Assembly (NCBI GenBank): GCA_022840285.1
Contig: JALHIE010000023.1
Location: 1-29,859, forward strand
Source: Porphyromonadaceae bacterium
Lineage (GTDB): Bacteria; Bacteroidota; Bacteroidia; Bacteroidales; Dysgonomonadaceae
Direction of reading: 5' to 3'
Length of the DNA: 29,859 bases
Shown: positions 8,422 through 16,664 of the stretch, in pieces
Layout of the letters: the number at the start of each line of letters is the position of its first letter
How positions within the stretch are numbered: the stretch's first letter is position 1
Notes under the pieces: generated by a model
What the model saw: only the letters and a program-made list of their open reading frames with translations
What the model was told of the DNA's origin: nothing
Database searches by the model: none
Program-made: the position numbers and the translations under genes

Positions 8422-10032
8422 ATGAGAATAACGCTTAGTTTACTGGATTGGGTAGTCGGACTCTCCGTCTTGCTGGGCAGTATGGCTATCGGATTATACA
8501 TCGCTTACCGAAGAAATGCAGGTGAGAGCAGTTCGAATTTTTTTCTGGGCGGACGAAAAATCACCTGGCCGGTAATCGGCGCGTCACTGTTTGCTACAAA
8601 TATCGGTGCCGAGCATTTGGTGGGCCTTTCGGGTGATTCTTACCGGTATGGCCTTTCTGCCGGAACGGTAGAGCTTACTACCGCCATCACCCTTGGTGTT
8701 GCCTGTGCCGTTTTGTTCCCCTATTACATAAAAAATAAAATTTATACCATCCCCGAATTTCTGGAAATCAGATACAACCGGAATGTACGCCTTTTCTTTT
8801 CCGGGTTAATGTTGGTTATCAGCATCATGACTAAACTGGCTTTCACCTTGTTTGCCGGTGCATTGGTTTTAAACAGCCTGCTGGGGTGGAATGTGATGGC
8901 CACTGTCTTTTATACCGGGATTATTGTTGCGCTTTTCACCATGATGGGCGGATTCACTGCCGTGGCATACACCGACTCAATCCAGACAGTTATCATGATC
9001 GTAGGATGTGCGATCATGCTTTTTATCGGGCTTGACAAGGTGGAGGGATGGAGCGGATTAATGGAGAGGGTGCCGGAAGCGATGACGCTTGCAAAACCGG
9101 TGGAAGACCCGGTTTACCCGTTCTGGGGTATCATTGCCACCGCCTTCTATGCCGGTATCTTTTACTGGGGGATCGATCAGGTGAACGTGCAGCGCGTCCT
9201 GGCAGCACCTGACCTGAATCAGGCCCGGCGGGGAGCCATGTTTGCGGTTTTCCTGAAGCTTTTCCCGATATTCATCTTTGCCCTTCCGGGAGTGATTGCC
9301 TTCGCTCTTTATCCGGGATTGGAAGGTGATGAATCGCAGCAGACCTTCATTGTCCTTTTGAATAACTTATTGCCAACAGGGGTTCGGGGATTGCTGCTTG
9401 CTTCACTCGTTGCTGCCCTTATCTCTTCTCTGATCGCTGTTTTGAACTCCGTGTCTACATTGGTGGTACGCGACTTCGTGGTGGAGTTCAGACCCAACAC
9501 CTCAGAAATGAGGCAAGTGCAGATCGGAAGGATTGTCATCTTTCTGGTAGTGCTTCTGGGTATTGCGGCAGCATATCTGGTATATAAAAATGAGGAAGGA
9601 CTCTACAAATATCTACAGACGATCTCCGCCTACCTGGTTATCCCGGTCTTCCCTGCAATTTTCTTTGGAATTGTCAGTAAAAAGGTGACCCTAAAAGGTG
9701 CGACGGTATCGGTGATTGTAGGCGTGATCCTGGCTACTGTTTTTGTGGTCGACCAGTTCCTGGGAGCTGAGATGGGGCAGGAGCTCTTTCCCTTTTTGCA
9801 TCACAAATACACCCGTAATTTTGGTTTCCGTGGCCTGTGGGCCGAATGCATTATTACCGGTATCTTGTTCCTCGTGTCGGCATTCACAGAAAAGACGGCA
9901 CCCCACAAGCTGGAGACCACAACAATCAAGTACCCGATAAAAATGGCTAAATTTTCGGGTGTCACTGATTGGAGGTTGCACTTGGGACTCTTATCGATAG
10001 TTACTGTACTTTTATATATTTGGCTGAGTTAA
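8422..10032 (+). CDS. Sodium/solute symporter (SSS family)
   Basis: A 536-residue integral membrane protein with about 13-14 hydrophobic segments, the size and pattern of the SSS (SLC5-like) family that couples solute uptake to sodium. An early segment contains FFLGGRKITWPVIGASLFAT, typical of sugar-type members, and GGFTAVAYTDSIQTVIMI near 176-193 is the family signature. It is the last gene of the rightward run and stops 25 bases before the convergent MBL-fold gene. Position next to an AGE epimerase is common for sugar importers, so it probably brings in the sugar or sugar derivative used by this operon; the exact substrate cannot be read from the sequence. Confidence 0.9.
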   Translation: MRITLSLLDWVVGLSVLLGSMAIGLYIAYRRNAGESSSNFFLGGRKITWPVIGASLFATNIGAEHLVGLSGDSYRYGLSAGTVELTTAITLGVACAVLFPYYIKNKIYTIPEFLEIRYNRNVRLFFSGLMLVISIMTKLAFTLFAGALVLNSLLGWNVMATVFYTGIIVALFTMMGGFTAVAYTDSIQTVIMIVGCAIMLFIGLDKVEGWSGLMERVPEAMTLAKPVEDPVYPFWGIIATAFYAGIFYWGIDQVNVQRVLAAPDLNQARRGAMFAVFLKLFPIFIFALPGVIAFALYPGLEGDESQQTFIVLLNNLLPTGVRGLLLASLVAALISSLIAVLNSVSTLVVRDFVVEFRPNTSEMRQVQIGRIVIFLVVLLGIAAAYLVYKNEEGLYKYLQTISAYLVIPVFPAIFFGIVSKKVTLKGATVSVIVGVILATVFVVDQFLGAEMGQELFPFLHHKYTRNFGFRGLWAECIITGILFLVSAFTEKTAPHKLETTTIKYPIKMAKFSGVTDWRLHLGLLSIVTVLLYIWLS

Positions 10033-10057
10033 AGTCTAAGCCCTATTTTCAGCGCGA

Positions 10058-10771
10058 TTATCTCCATTGGATCAGCGCGCTGTTCAGTGCATTTTCTACC
10101 CGCCACTGGGGCTTGTGGAAGTAGATCATGCCATGGCCCGGCAGCATCATATCGGGATTGAGTTTTGCAAATCGGCGTAATGACTCGGTGTAGGTTTTTT
10201 TGTCGAAATCGAATGAACCGTCCCATCCAAAATCACCGGCCAGCAAGGTGCCGATAATATCTCCGCTTATGACCAACTCTTTCCCTTCGTGTGAAAAGGA
10301 GAACGCGGTACATCCCATCGAGTGCCCGGGATAATGGCCCACCTCAATCTCTTTTCCAAGAAGATGTAGAATTTCACCGTGTTCCACAACCTGATCCACT
10401 TCAACCGGATGAAACATTTTGTGGTATAGATATCCGGCACAGCGTTCATCGCCGGATGCCACCGACTCTGCCGTCTCTTTAATGGCGATTAGTTTTACCC
10501 CTTTTTCCTTTAAAAGGTAGGCTCCTCCCGCATGGTCTAAATGGGGGTGGGTGAGCAGGCAGTACCGTATTTCATCGGGATTCAGATTCCAGTACCGCAT
10601 GTTTGCAAAGATCTGCTCCAGTGTGTCGCCACAACCACAATCGAACATAATCAATCCGGTCTCTGTCTTCAGGAGATAGGAATTGCCGTCATTCCAAAGA
10701 GCACCCTGTAAATCGAAGGTCAAACCGTTTAGATCTCCTCCAACTTGAAATAAATTTTTTAATACCTGCAT
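10058..10771 (-). CDS. Metallo-beta-lactamase-fold hydrolase
   Basis: A 237-residue cytosolic protein of the MBL fold with the full set of metal ligands: THPHLDHAGG gives His75, His77, Asp79 and His80, followed by the GHSMG histidine near 149, the Asp of SGDIIGTLL and the final LPGHGM histidine. This is the glyoxalase II-like layout, so a two-metal hydrolase acting on thioesters, lactones or phosphodiesters is possible. It is last in the leftward run MFS permease, GH92, MBL, beginning 45 bases after the GH92 stop. A sugar lactone or sugar ester is a reasonable guess from context, but nothing in the sequence fixes the substrate. Confidence 0.85.
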   Translation of the reverse strand: MQVLKNLFQVGGDLNGLTFDLQGALWNDGNSYLLKTETGLIMFDCGCGDTLEQIFANMRYWNLNPDEIRYCLLTHPHLDHAGGAYLLKEKGVKLIAIKETAESVASGDERCAGYLYHKMFHPVEVDQVVEHGEILHLLGKEIEVGHYPGHSMGCTAFSFSHEGKELVISGDIIGTLLAGDFGWDGSFDFDKKTYTESLRRFAKLNPDMMLPGHGMIYFHKPQWRVENALNSALIQWR

Positions 10772-10816
10772 TTTTTTGTTGGTTGTGCCACCAGTAACAG
10801 AGTGGCGGTTATTATT

Positions 10817-13042
10817 TCAATCAATCTCTTCCAGTTTCGACGGTGGTGCCGCAGATGGTTCAGAACCCCACTCTTTATTGGGTTTTGATCCCATCACTAA
10901 CTCTATGGTGGCACCATTCATTAAATCATCGTGGGTGAACCAGGTGCGGTTCAGGGGCTGGCCGTTCAATCTGGCGGACTGTATGTACTTGTTGACCTTA
11001 GAGCAGTTCTCCGCTTTGATGGTGAAAATATTTCCGTTTTCGAGTGAGATGCTTACCTCTTCAAACAATGGGCTGCCTAGCGTATATATCGGGATACCGG
11101 GGGTGACAGGGTAAAATCCCATTGAGGAAAAAACTACGAAAGCACCCATGGCTCCACCATCCTCATCGCCGGGGATTCCAAAAATATTGTCTTTGAACCA
11201 TACGTCGAGCAAGAATCGGATCCATTTCTGTGTTTTCCAGGGTTCCCCAGCGAAAGTGTACAGATAAGGGATATGGAAGCTGGGTTCATTCCCCATCGAA
11301 TACTGTCCCACCAGCCCTGTCGCGTCGGGGAACATATCCCAGAACTTGTACTTTGGCCTGCCAAGACTTTCCCTGAACAGGTTGTCGAGGGCCTTTGTGA
11401 ACTCTTCCCGGTCTCCCATGAGATCGATCAATCCATGGATATCGTGTTGCACATTCCATTGGTACGTGTAGCCATTGTTCTCGTCGTAATAGTCGCGTCC
11501 GCCCGGTCCTCCATCAAATTTGGGATCAATATCGATCCAGTTCCCGTCGGCATCTTTCGGCATCATCATTTTGGTTTCGGCATGGTATAGGTTGCGGTAG
11601 TTTGCCGCCTCCCGGTTGAAATAGCGGTAATCCTCCTCTTTTCCCAGCTCTTTGGCCATCTGTCCCAATGCCCAGTCGTCGAAACTGTGGGCAAGCGTCA
11701 CGGCAACACTTTGTCTTTTTTCAAAGTCGTGCACTTCCGGCACCGTTTCAGACTCTCCCGGTTTCAATGCGGGGAAAAATCCCTCTTCGCGGTAGAAATC
11801 ATCCAGTACTGTTTTTGGTCCGTTTTGCCAAGGGATCATGGTTGCCTCAAGGGCATTTTTTTTCATCCCCTTGTATGCCTTTTCCACGTCAAACTGCCGG
11901 ATATTCTTCCGCCAAGCATCAAGGAAAACGATCGTGGAGTGGAACCCGTGCATCGCGGGATTGTCTTTGTAAAGCAAGGGAAACTGCGGCATCCAGCCGC
12001 TTTGTTCGTACATCGCGACATAGGAATTGAGCATGTCGCCCTGTTTTTTTGTTTCGATAATCATCCGCAGGGGATGGTGTGTCAAGTAAGAGTCCCACAC
12101 CCAGTCGTCCACGTAAAAGTCGCGATCCGACTCGTGCACTTGGTGGTTGTACGCGCTATAATACCTGCCTTCTTCACTGATATTTATCATTCGCTCGTAG
12201 TAACGATACAGCGCGGTGTAAAAAGAGCGCTTTTGGGCTTCCGTTCCCCCTTTGACTTGAATTTTGCGGAGTGCTTCCTCCCAGGTATTCTTGCCGTTAT
12301 CCTTCAAATCATCGAAATCCCATGCGGGGATCTCGTTTTCAAGGTTTCGCTCCGCCTGTTCCAAATCTATGAATGAGATACCGTACTTGAAATCGACACG
12401 CTCTTTGCTACCGGTGAAATCGGCCCATAATACCGGTTTTTGGCTTTCTTTATCAATAGATAATTGAGCCGTTTGGTTGAATTTGCCATGCACGAATACC
12501 TTCAATCTCTCGATCTCCTCCACACCTTGAAACGTGTTTTCAGAAACAATTTTCCACTCTCCTTGATTCAAGATGCTAAATTTTAGATGCTTGTCTTTAT
12601 CTGCCGGGAAGGAGAAAGTGAACAACCCGGTTTTTGTGCCCGGGACAAATTGCACCGTTATCTCTTCATCGATCAGGTAGACAGAGTAATAGAAGGGTTT
12701 CGTGATCTCCAGATCGTGGTCGTAAGTCTGGCGGTTTTTCCAACTACCATTCGTGGGATCCCCGCTGCCCGGAAGTACTCCAAACAATGTGGGCTGGCGA
12801 TGCGACGAAAGCGTAAGCGGGAAGTAATCGATCTGATCATCCAGGTAATCTGCTCGTTGCGGATGCATCCGAATCATTTGGTTGGGCAGTTGTACGGTGG
12901 GTCGGGTAGGTTGCAGGAGGTGCCCCACGTTGCCGATGGTTGGATCCACGAAGTCTACAAGTTGAGTGTTTCCTTTTTCAGATGTGCAACTTGTTATTAA
13001 CCAGATCAACAAGGTTAAAATAAGAATATATCGTTTTATCAT
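10817..13042 (-). CDS. GH92 family alpha-mannosidase, lipoprotein
   Basis: The frame is open from 13075, but I place the start at 13042 because the protein then begins with a compact lipoprotein signal, MIKRYILILTLLIWLITSC, with lipobox cysteine 19. That gives 741 residues anchored to a membrane. GH92 hallmarks are VDPTIGNVGH near residue 30, the C-terminal GDEDGGAMGAF near 625-635 with the conserved acidic residues, and PVTPGIPIYTLGSPLF. The N-terminal domain (PTRPTVQLPNQMIRMHP) differs clearly from the GH92 at 323-2653, so the two probably belong to different subfamilies with different linkages or aglycones. It follows the MFS permease by about 75 bases and is presumably co-transcribed under the divergent AraC-type regulator. 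Confidence 0.92.
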   Translation of the reverse strand: MIKRYILILTLLIWLITSCTSEKGNTQLVDFVDPTIGNVGHLLQPTRPTVQLPNQMIRMHPQRADYLDDQIDYFPLTLSSHRQPTLFGVLPGSGDPTNGSWKNRQTYDHDLEITKPFYYSVYLIDEEITVQFVPGTKTGLFTFSFPADKDKHLKFSILNQGEWKIVSENTFQGVEEIERLKVFVHGKFNQTAQLSIDKESQKPVLWADFTGSKERVDFKYGISFIDLEQAERNLENEIPAWDFDDLKDNGKNTWEEALRKIQVKGGTEAQKRSFYTALYRYYERMINISEEGRYYSAYNHQVHESDRDFYVDDWVWDSYLTHHPLRMIIETKKQGDMLNSYVAMYEQSGWMPQFPLLYKDNPAMHGFHSTIVFLDAWRKNIRQFDVEKAYKGMKKNALEATMIPWQNGPKTVLDDFYREEGFFPALKPGESETVPEVHDFEKRQSVAVTLAHSFDDWALGQMAKELGKEEDYRYFNREAANYRNLYHAETKMMMPKDADGNWIDIDPKFDGGPGGRDYYDENNGYTYQWNVQHDIHGLIDLMGDREEFTKALDNLFRESLGRPKYKFWDMFPDATGLVGQYSMGNEPSFHIPYLYTFAGEPWKTQKWIRFLLDVWFKDNIFGIPGDEDGGAMGAFVVFSSMGFYPVTPGIPIYTLGSPLFEEVSISLENGNIFTIKAENCSKVNKYIQSARLNGQPLNRTWFTHDDLMNGATIELVMGSKPNKEWGSEPSAAPPSKLEEID

Positions 13043-13118
13043 GATTGTTAATATTATACGTTTAAACTCCTTCAATAGAACTTTAGTAGTGACACACGGC
13101 AGGGGTGTTGTTACGTTG

Positions 13119-14264
13119 TTAGCGTTTTTTCACATAAAAAGAAACCCACAGCACATAAAGCATACAGCATCCAATAACAAACATACTTGCCATCGGCGAT
13201 AGTGCGGTACTCACGAAACCGACGATGGGAGGAATAAACGCACCTCCCGAAACAGCCATTACCAGAAGGGCGGATATCTCGTTGGAGCGGTTGGGCATCT
13301 TTTCCAAGGCAATCGAAAAAATAACCGGAAACATGTTGCCTGCTCCCAAGCCGGTCAGAAAAATAAAGACCAGGGAAACAAGGTACCCAGGAGAAAGCAT
13401 CACACCCGCGATGCCGGACAGTGCAATGAAAGATATTAATAAAAGAAACGGTCGCGGTTTAATCCAGTTGAGCAAGATGGCCCCGGTTAGCCGGGCAATC
13501 ATTTCACCCGCGAAGAAGAGGCTGATCCCGATCGCTGCTCTCTCAAGCGAGATGCCAAAATTCACCATCAAGATATTGGTGATATTGGTGTTTATCGCTA
13601 CCTCGGCACCCACTATCAAAAAGATGGAAAGCGCCATCAACAGGATAAAGCGGTTTCTCAGCAGGTCAAAACAAGATCGGAAGGTAGCCGGTTCACGGTC
13701 TGCCTTTGATTCTTTTATCGGGGTAACTCCCAGCCAGATAGCTACTGCAACAGAAGTGATTCCATACACGGCAAATATCAACTTCCAATCGCCAAAACGA
13801 GTCGCTAAAAAAGTGGTGATCAGCGGACCGGCAAACGAAACAATTGCTTTGATAAACTGCCCCGTGCTTATTAAGCTGGATAATTTTTCAGGAGGAGAAA
13901 TATCTTGCAACAATGGGTTTGCAGATACTTGAATCAAGGTGTTCCCAATTCCCAACATCAAAAACGAAACAAACATCATCGGGAAAGAGTAGTGTATGAA
14001 TGGGAGCATCATGCCAAAAGCTTGTGTCAAAATGCCGATGTTAAGCATTTTACGCTTGCCTACTTTATCTTGAAGAATACCGGCTGGCACTGAAAGCACG
14101 AAGAACCAGAGGAGGACCATCATGGGGAGGAATTGGACGGCAAAATTAGTCAGGTCAAAATCTTGCTTTATGTAGCCGGTAGCTACTCCAATGATGTCCG
14201 CATACCCCATTACTAAAAATGACAGGAGAACAGGGAGCAACTTGTGTGATTTCATTCTTCCCAT
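13119..14264 (-). CDS. FucP-like MFS sugar permease
   Basis: A major facilitator protein of about 381 residues from the start chosen at 14264 (MGRMKSHK); the open frame extends to 14312, but those residues look like untranslated leader. It has about 12 hydrophobic segments and the early motif PAGILQDKVGKRKML between helices 2 and 3, a form of the MFS loop signature. The overall pattern, including VMGYADIIGVATGYIKQDF, resembles the fucose/glucose/galactose:H+ symporter group used by Bacteroidota for inner-membrane monosaccharide uptake. It heads the leftward run with the GH92 lipoprotein and MBL hydrolase, so it likely imports the mannose released by the mannosidases. A possible promoter box TAATTTTG lies at 14371-14364. 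Confidence 0.87.
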   Translation of the reverse strand: MGRMKSHKLLPVLLSFLVMGYADIIGVATGYIKQDFDLTNFAVQFLPMMVLLWFFVLSVPAGILQDKVGKRKMLNIGILTQAFGMMLPFIHYSFPMMFVSFLMLGIGNTLIQVSANPLLQDISPPEKLSSLISTGQFIKAIVSFAGPLITTFLATRFGDWKLIFAVYGITSVAVAIWLGVTPIKESKADREPATFRSCFDLLRNRFILLMALSIFLIVGAEVAINTNITNILMVNFGISLERAAIGISLFFAGEMIARLTGAILLNWIKPRPFLLLISFIALSGIAGVMLSPGYLVSLVFIFLTGLGAGNMFPVIFSIALEKMPNRSNEISALLVMAVSGGAFIPPIVGFVSTALSPMASMFVIGCCMLYVLWVSFYVKKR

Positions 14265-14274
14265 TTTTATAAAT

Positions 14275-14321
14275 TTAAGTTTCGCTTGTGGTCTATTTAG
14301 CTGTAAAACCACCTACGAAAG
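14275..14321. repeat. Second copy of the TTAAGTTTCGC palindromic element
   Basis: TTAAGTTTCGC (14275-14285) is followed by TTTAGCTGTA (14296-14305), the same two blocks seen in the element at 3993-4060. Arms TTCGCTTGTGGT (14281-14292) and ACCACCTACGAA (14308-14319) are inverted repeats at 9 of 12 positions, enclosing the second block. It sits just upstream of the MFS start codon, in the leader of that transcript. A third copy of the 11-mer, without the second block, is at 26238-26248, upstream of the GNAT gene. Confidence 0.4.
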
Positions 14322-14469
14322 TTCTATCATTAACTTATGTTACTACGGTAAGTCCTACCTGGGCAAAATTAAATCAATTCCACGGAATATCTTTCTTAAA
14401 AATTGGATTATCCTGATTATATTTTGATACAATTCTCCCCGTTCCTCTCTGTAATCCGGATGATATTCT

Positions 14470-14477
14470 TATCTTTG
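14470..14477 (+). promoter_or_regulatory. Promoter -7 box of the AraC-type regulator
   Basis: TATCTTTG matches TAnnTTTG and lies 26 bases before the ATG at 14504. No clear TTTG is seen at the -33 position, which could mean a weak or regulated promoter. Confidence 0.45.
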
Positions 14478-14503
14478 CGCTTTATGGTTTAAATTCTAAT
14501 GGT

Positions 14504-15358
14504 ATGAGATTTTTTTACGAAAAGATCGACGTTCCTCACAATAATTCATTTATTACAAGGTCGTTAAGAATGGACCCTCACGCTGATAAAATCCATTTTC
14601 ATAAGAATTTTGAGTTGAATTATATTGTTTCCGGTTTTGGCAGGCGCATTATCGGGAGTAACATTTCAAGTTACGCGCCGGGGGATATGGTATTGTTGGG
14701 ACCTAATATTTTGCATTGCTGGGAAGCGTTAGAGCCGGGAATGGATGGCCACGGCGAGTGTGTTGTCACTCATTTTACTGAAAATATCCTGGTTTCTGAT
14801 TTTTTTAATATTCCTGAATTGGATGAGGTGGTAAATTTGCTCAAAGAGGCAAATTATGGAATCCAGTTTAAGGGTGAAATGACCTGCAGGGTTGCTGAAT
14901 CATTAAAAAAAATGATTCATTTAAGCGGGTTGGAAAGATATATTGAATTGCTCCAAGTATTCAACATGTTGCTCTCGATCAAAGACAGGGAATTTCTGAC
15001 ATTACCTTCAAAATTACCGGATAGTAACGAAAAAGACCGTGAACAGATCGACAAGATCCATGAATATGTTTTTCAGAATTTAGAAAACGGCGTTAACCTC
15101 AAAGATGCGGCAAAGTTGGTTTACATGGAGCCGAGTTCATTCTGCCGCTTCTTTAAAAAGAAGACCAATCAAACCTTTATGGAATATGTGAAAAGTGTTA
15201 GAATCGGTATTGCAACACGACTCCTTGCGGAGACCGATAAACAGATTACTCAAATATGTTTCGAATCGGGTTATAACAACTTAGCCAATTTCAATCATTA
15301 TTTCAAACAAGTCATGAAAAAAACTCCTTCGGAGTATCGCAAGGAGTTCAGGAGATAA
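14504..15358 (+). CDS. AraC family transcriptional regulator with cupin sensor domain
   Basis: A 284-residue one-component regulator. The N-terminal half (about 1-165) has a cupin-like pattern: HFHKNFELNYIVSGFGRR and SSYAPGDMVLLGPNILHCW, with histidines where sugar-sensing AraC proteins bind ligand. The C-terminal part (about 185-283) holds two helix-turn-helix motifs, with KDAAKLVYMEPSSFCRFFKK in the first, ITQICFESGYNNLANFNHYF in the second, and the closing family motif TPSEYRKEFR. It is divergent from the MFS-GH92-MBL run and is the obvious candidate to activate it in response to a sugar. Its lower GC compared with the sugar genes is common for regulators. Downstream lies IS debris. Confidence 0.9.
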   Translation: MRFFYEKIDVPHNNSFITRSLRMDPHADKIHFHKNFELNYIVSGFGRRIIGSNISSYAPGDMVLLGPNILHCWEALEPGMDGHGECVVTHFTENILVSDFFNIPELDEVVNLLKEANYGIQFKGEMTCRVAESLKKMIHLSGLERYIELLQVFNMLLSIKDREFLTLPSKLPDSNEKDREQIDKIHEYVFQNLENGVNLKDAAKLVYMEPSSFCRFFKKKTNQTFMEYVKSVRIGIATRLLAETDKQITQICFESGYNNLANFNHYFKQVMKKTPSEYRKEFRR

Positions 15359-15489
15359 TTCGGAATTCTATAACTTTCCCGATACCGTGTACGCGTCGTA
15401 CACCGGCTCGATGTTATCGTCAAAAATCGAGCTTGTTGCCGATGCCGTTATCCACGAGGATACGCTTGCTTCGCGTTTCGATAAGGAGA

Positions 15490-15684
15490 CGGCTCATCTC
15501 TATGATTGATGCAAGAATAATTGCCAGGAACAGCAAAAAGCATAAAGCGGACCACTACGTGAAGCGTTTTACAGCCAGGGATCACCTGATCAGCATGCTC
15601 TTTTGCATGTTCGCCAAATGCTCCTCACTACGCGAGGTGTCCGGTGCAATGTTAGGGTTATCAGCTTGTTTCAAGACATCCTGA
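15490..15684 (+). pseudogene. N-terminal remnant of an IS4-type transposase (DUF4372 domain)
   Basis: The frame reads LISMIDARIIARNSKKHKAD, then YVKRFTARDHLISMLFCMF, then CSSLREVSGAMLGLS, the N-terminal domain (DUF4372) of IS4-group transposases common in Bacteroidota. After the last motif it runs out of similarity and stops at 15682-15684, so the whole DDE catalytic domain is missing. No terminal inverted repeats were identified. The frame is open upstream from 15433, but those residues do not look like transposase. Bases 15363-15509 also contain another open frame (ending HEDTLASRFDKETAHLYD) that I cannot identify. The rest of 15359-15691 holds no gene. Confidence 0.7.
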
Positions 15685-15691
15685 AGTAATC

Positions 15692-16630
15692 TTAATGTGT
15701 ATTATTGCTTGTTGATTGGTATTTATTTAAAAAAAACTGCACCTCCTTTTCCGTGGGGATCGATGGCTGAGCTCCCATTCGGGTAACACAAATAGCAGAA
15801 GCCGCAGAAGCAAAAATCAATGCGTCTTTCCAACCCCAGCCTTTATTCAATCCAACTGCCAGTGCTCCACAGAAGGTATCGCCCGCACCGGTAGAATCGA
15901 CCGGTTTTACCTTAAAAGCAGGTATCGTATAATGTTCGGACTCACTTTTCATAAAGCATCCTCTGCTGCCAAGTGTCAGTACAACGGATCTCGCTCCCAA
16001 CGCTAACAATTTATCTACAACTGCCTGTTCGCCAACTTCAATTACCTTCTCTCCTGAAATAATTTCCGCTTCGGTCTCGTTGACAACCAATATATCAACT
16101 AACCGAATAACCTCCCGGGCCAAACTACGGGCAGGAGCGACATTTAGCATAATATTCGTATTCGCTTCAGATGCAATCCTGCAGGATTCTATTACTGATT
16201 CATAGGGTATTTCCATTTGTAATAGCAACAGGCTTGCAGACCTGATCTCTTCTTTTCTTTCAAAAACATATTCGGGAGATAATCCGTTATTGGCTCCCGG
16301 AGTGATTACAATGCAATTTTCACCGTTCTCATCCACCAGAATTGTGGCAGTTCCTGATGGAGTACCTTTGATAATGAGAGAAGATTTAACATCCAAACCT
16401 TCTTTCTGATAATATTTCAATGCATTCTCACCATTTATGTCATCTCCCATACTGGTTATAAATTTAACCTCACCTCCAAGCTTGTGTGCGGCAAGAGCCT
16501 GATTAGCTCCTTTTCCGCCCATTGCCAGCATGAAATGCTTTCCTTCAACGGTTTCCCCTGCTTTAGGAAATCGCTCCACGCGTGTAATTAGATCTGTATT
16601 TGAACTTCCAACAACTATGATTTTTCCCAT
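15692..16630 (-). CDS. rbsK: Ribokinase
   Basis: A 312-residue PfkB-family kinase closest in pattern to ribokinase, which phosphorylates ribose at O5 with ATP. The N-terminus has SSNTDLITRVERFPKAGETV and the substrate loop GGKGANQALAAHKLGG near 38-53; DSTGAGDTFCGAL at 245-257 is the second PfkB signature with catalytic base Asp251. Length and motifs are complete. It begins 34 bases after the ADP-ribosylglycohydrolase-like gene and is presumably co-transcribed with it. Together they suggest release of ribose from a ribosyl compound followed by phosphorylation. No ribose transporter follows; instead the gene ends next to the IS remnant. Another furanose or nucleoside substrate is possible. Confidence 0.87.
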   Translation of the reverse strand: MGKIIVVGSSNTDLITRVERFPKAGETVEGKHFMLAMGGKGANQALAAHKLGGEVKFITSMGDDINGENALKYYQKEGLDVKSSLIIKGTPSGTATILVDENGENCIVITPGANNGLSPEYVFERKEEIRSASLLLLQMEIPYESVIESCRIASEANTNIMLNVAPARSLAREVIRLVDILVVNETEAEIISGEKVIEVGEQAVVDKLLALGARSVVLTLGSRGCFMKSESEHYTIPAFKVKPVDSTGAGDTFCGALAVGLNKGWGWKDALIFASAASAICVTRMGAQPSIPTEKEVQFFLNKYQSTSNNTH

Positions 16631-16664
16631 AACCTATCCTGATAAAGATGTTTTTTGGTTGTTT

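Noticed and set aside
10033..10057. Possible terminator between the convergent symporter and MBL genes
   Set aside because: The 25-base gap holds no stable stem followed by a T tract on either strand.
11687..12376. 229-codon open frame on the plus strand
   Set aside because: Antisense to the second GH92 gene; composition is low-complexity His/Val/Phe-rich without domains.
13225..13932. 235-codon open frame on the plus strand
   Set aside because: Antisense to the MFS permease; no signal, domain or promoter supports it.
15363..15509. 48-codon open stretch between the AraC gene and the IS remnant
   Set aside because: It reads somewhat like protein (VYASYTGSMLSSKIELVADA) but has no start and I cannot match it to any family, so it is mentioned only with the IS remnant.
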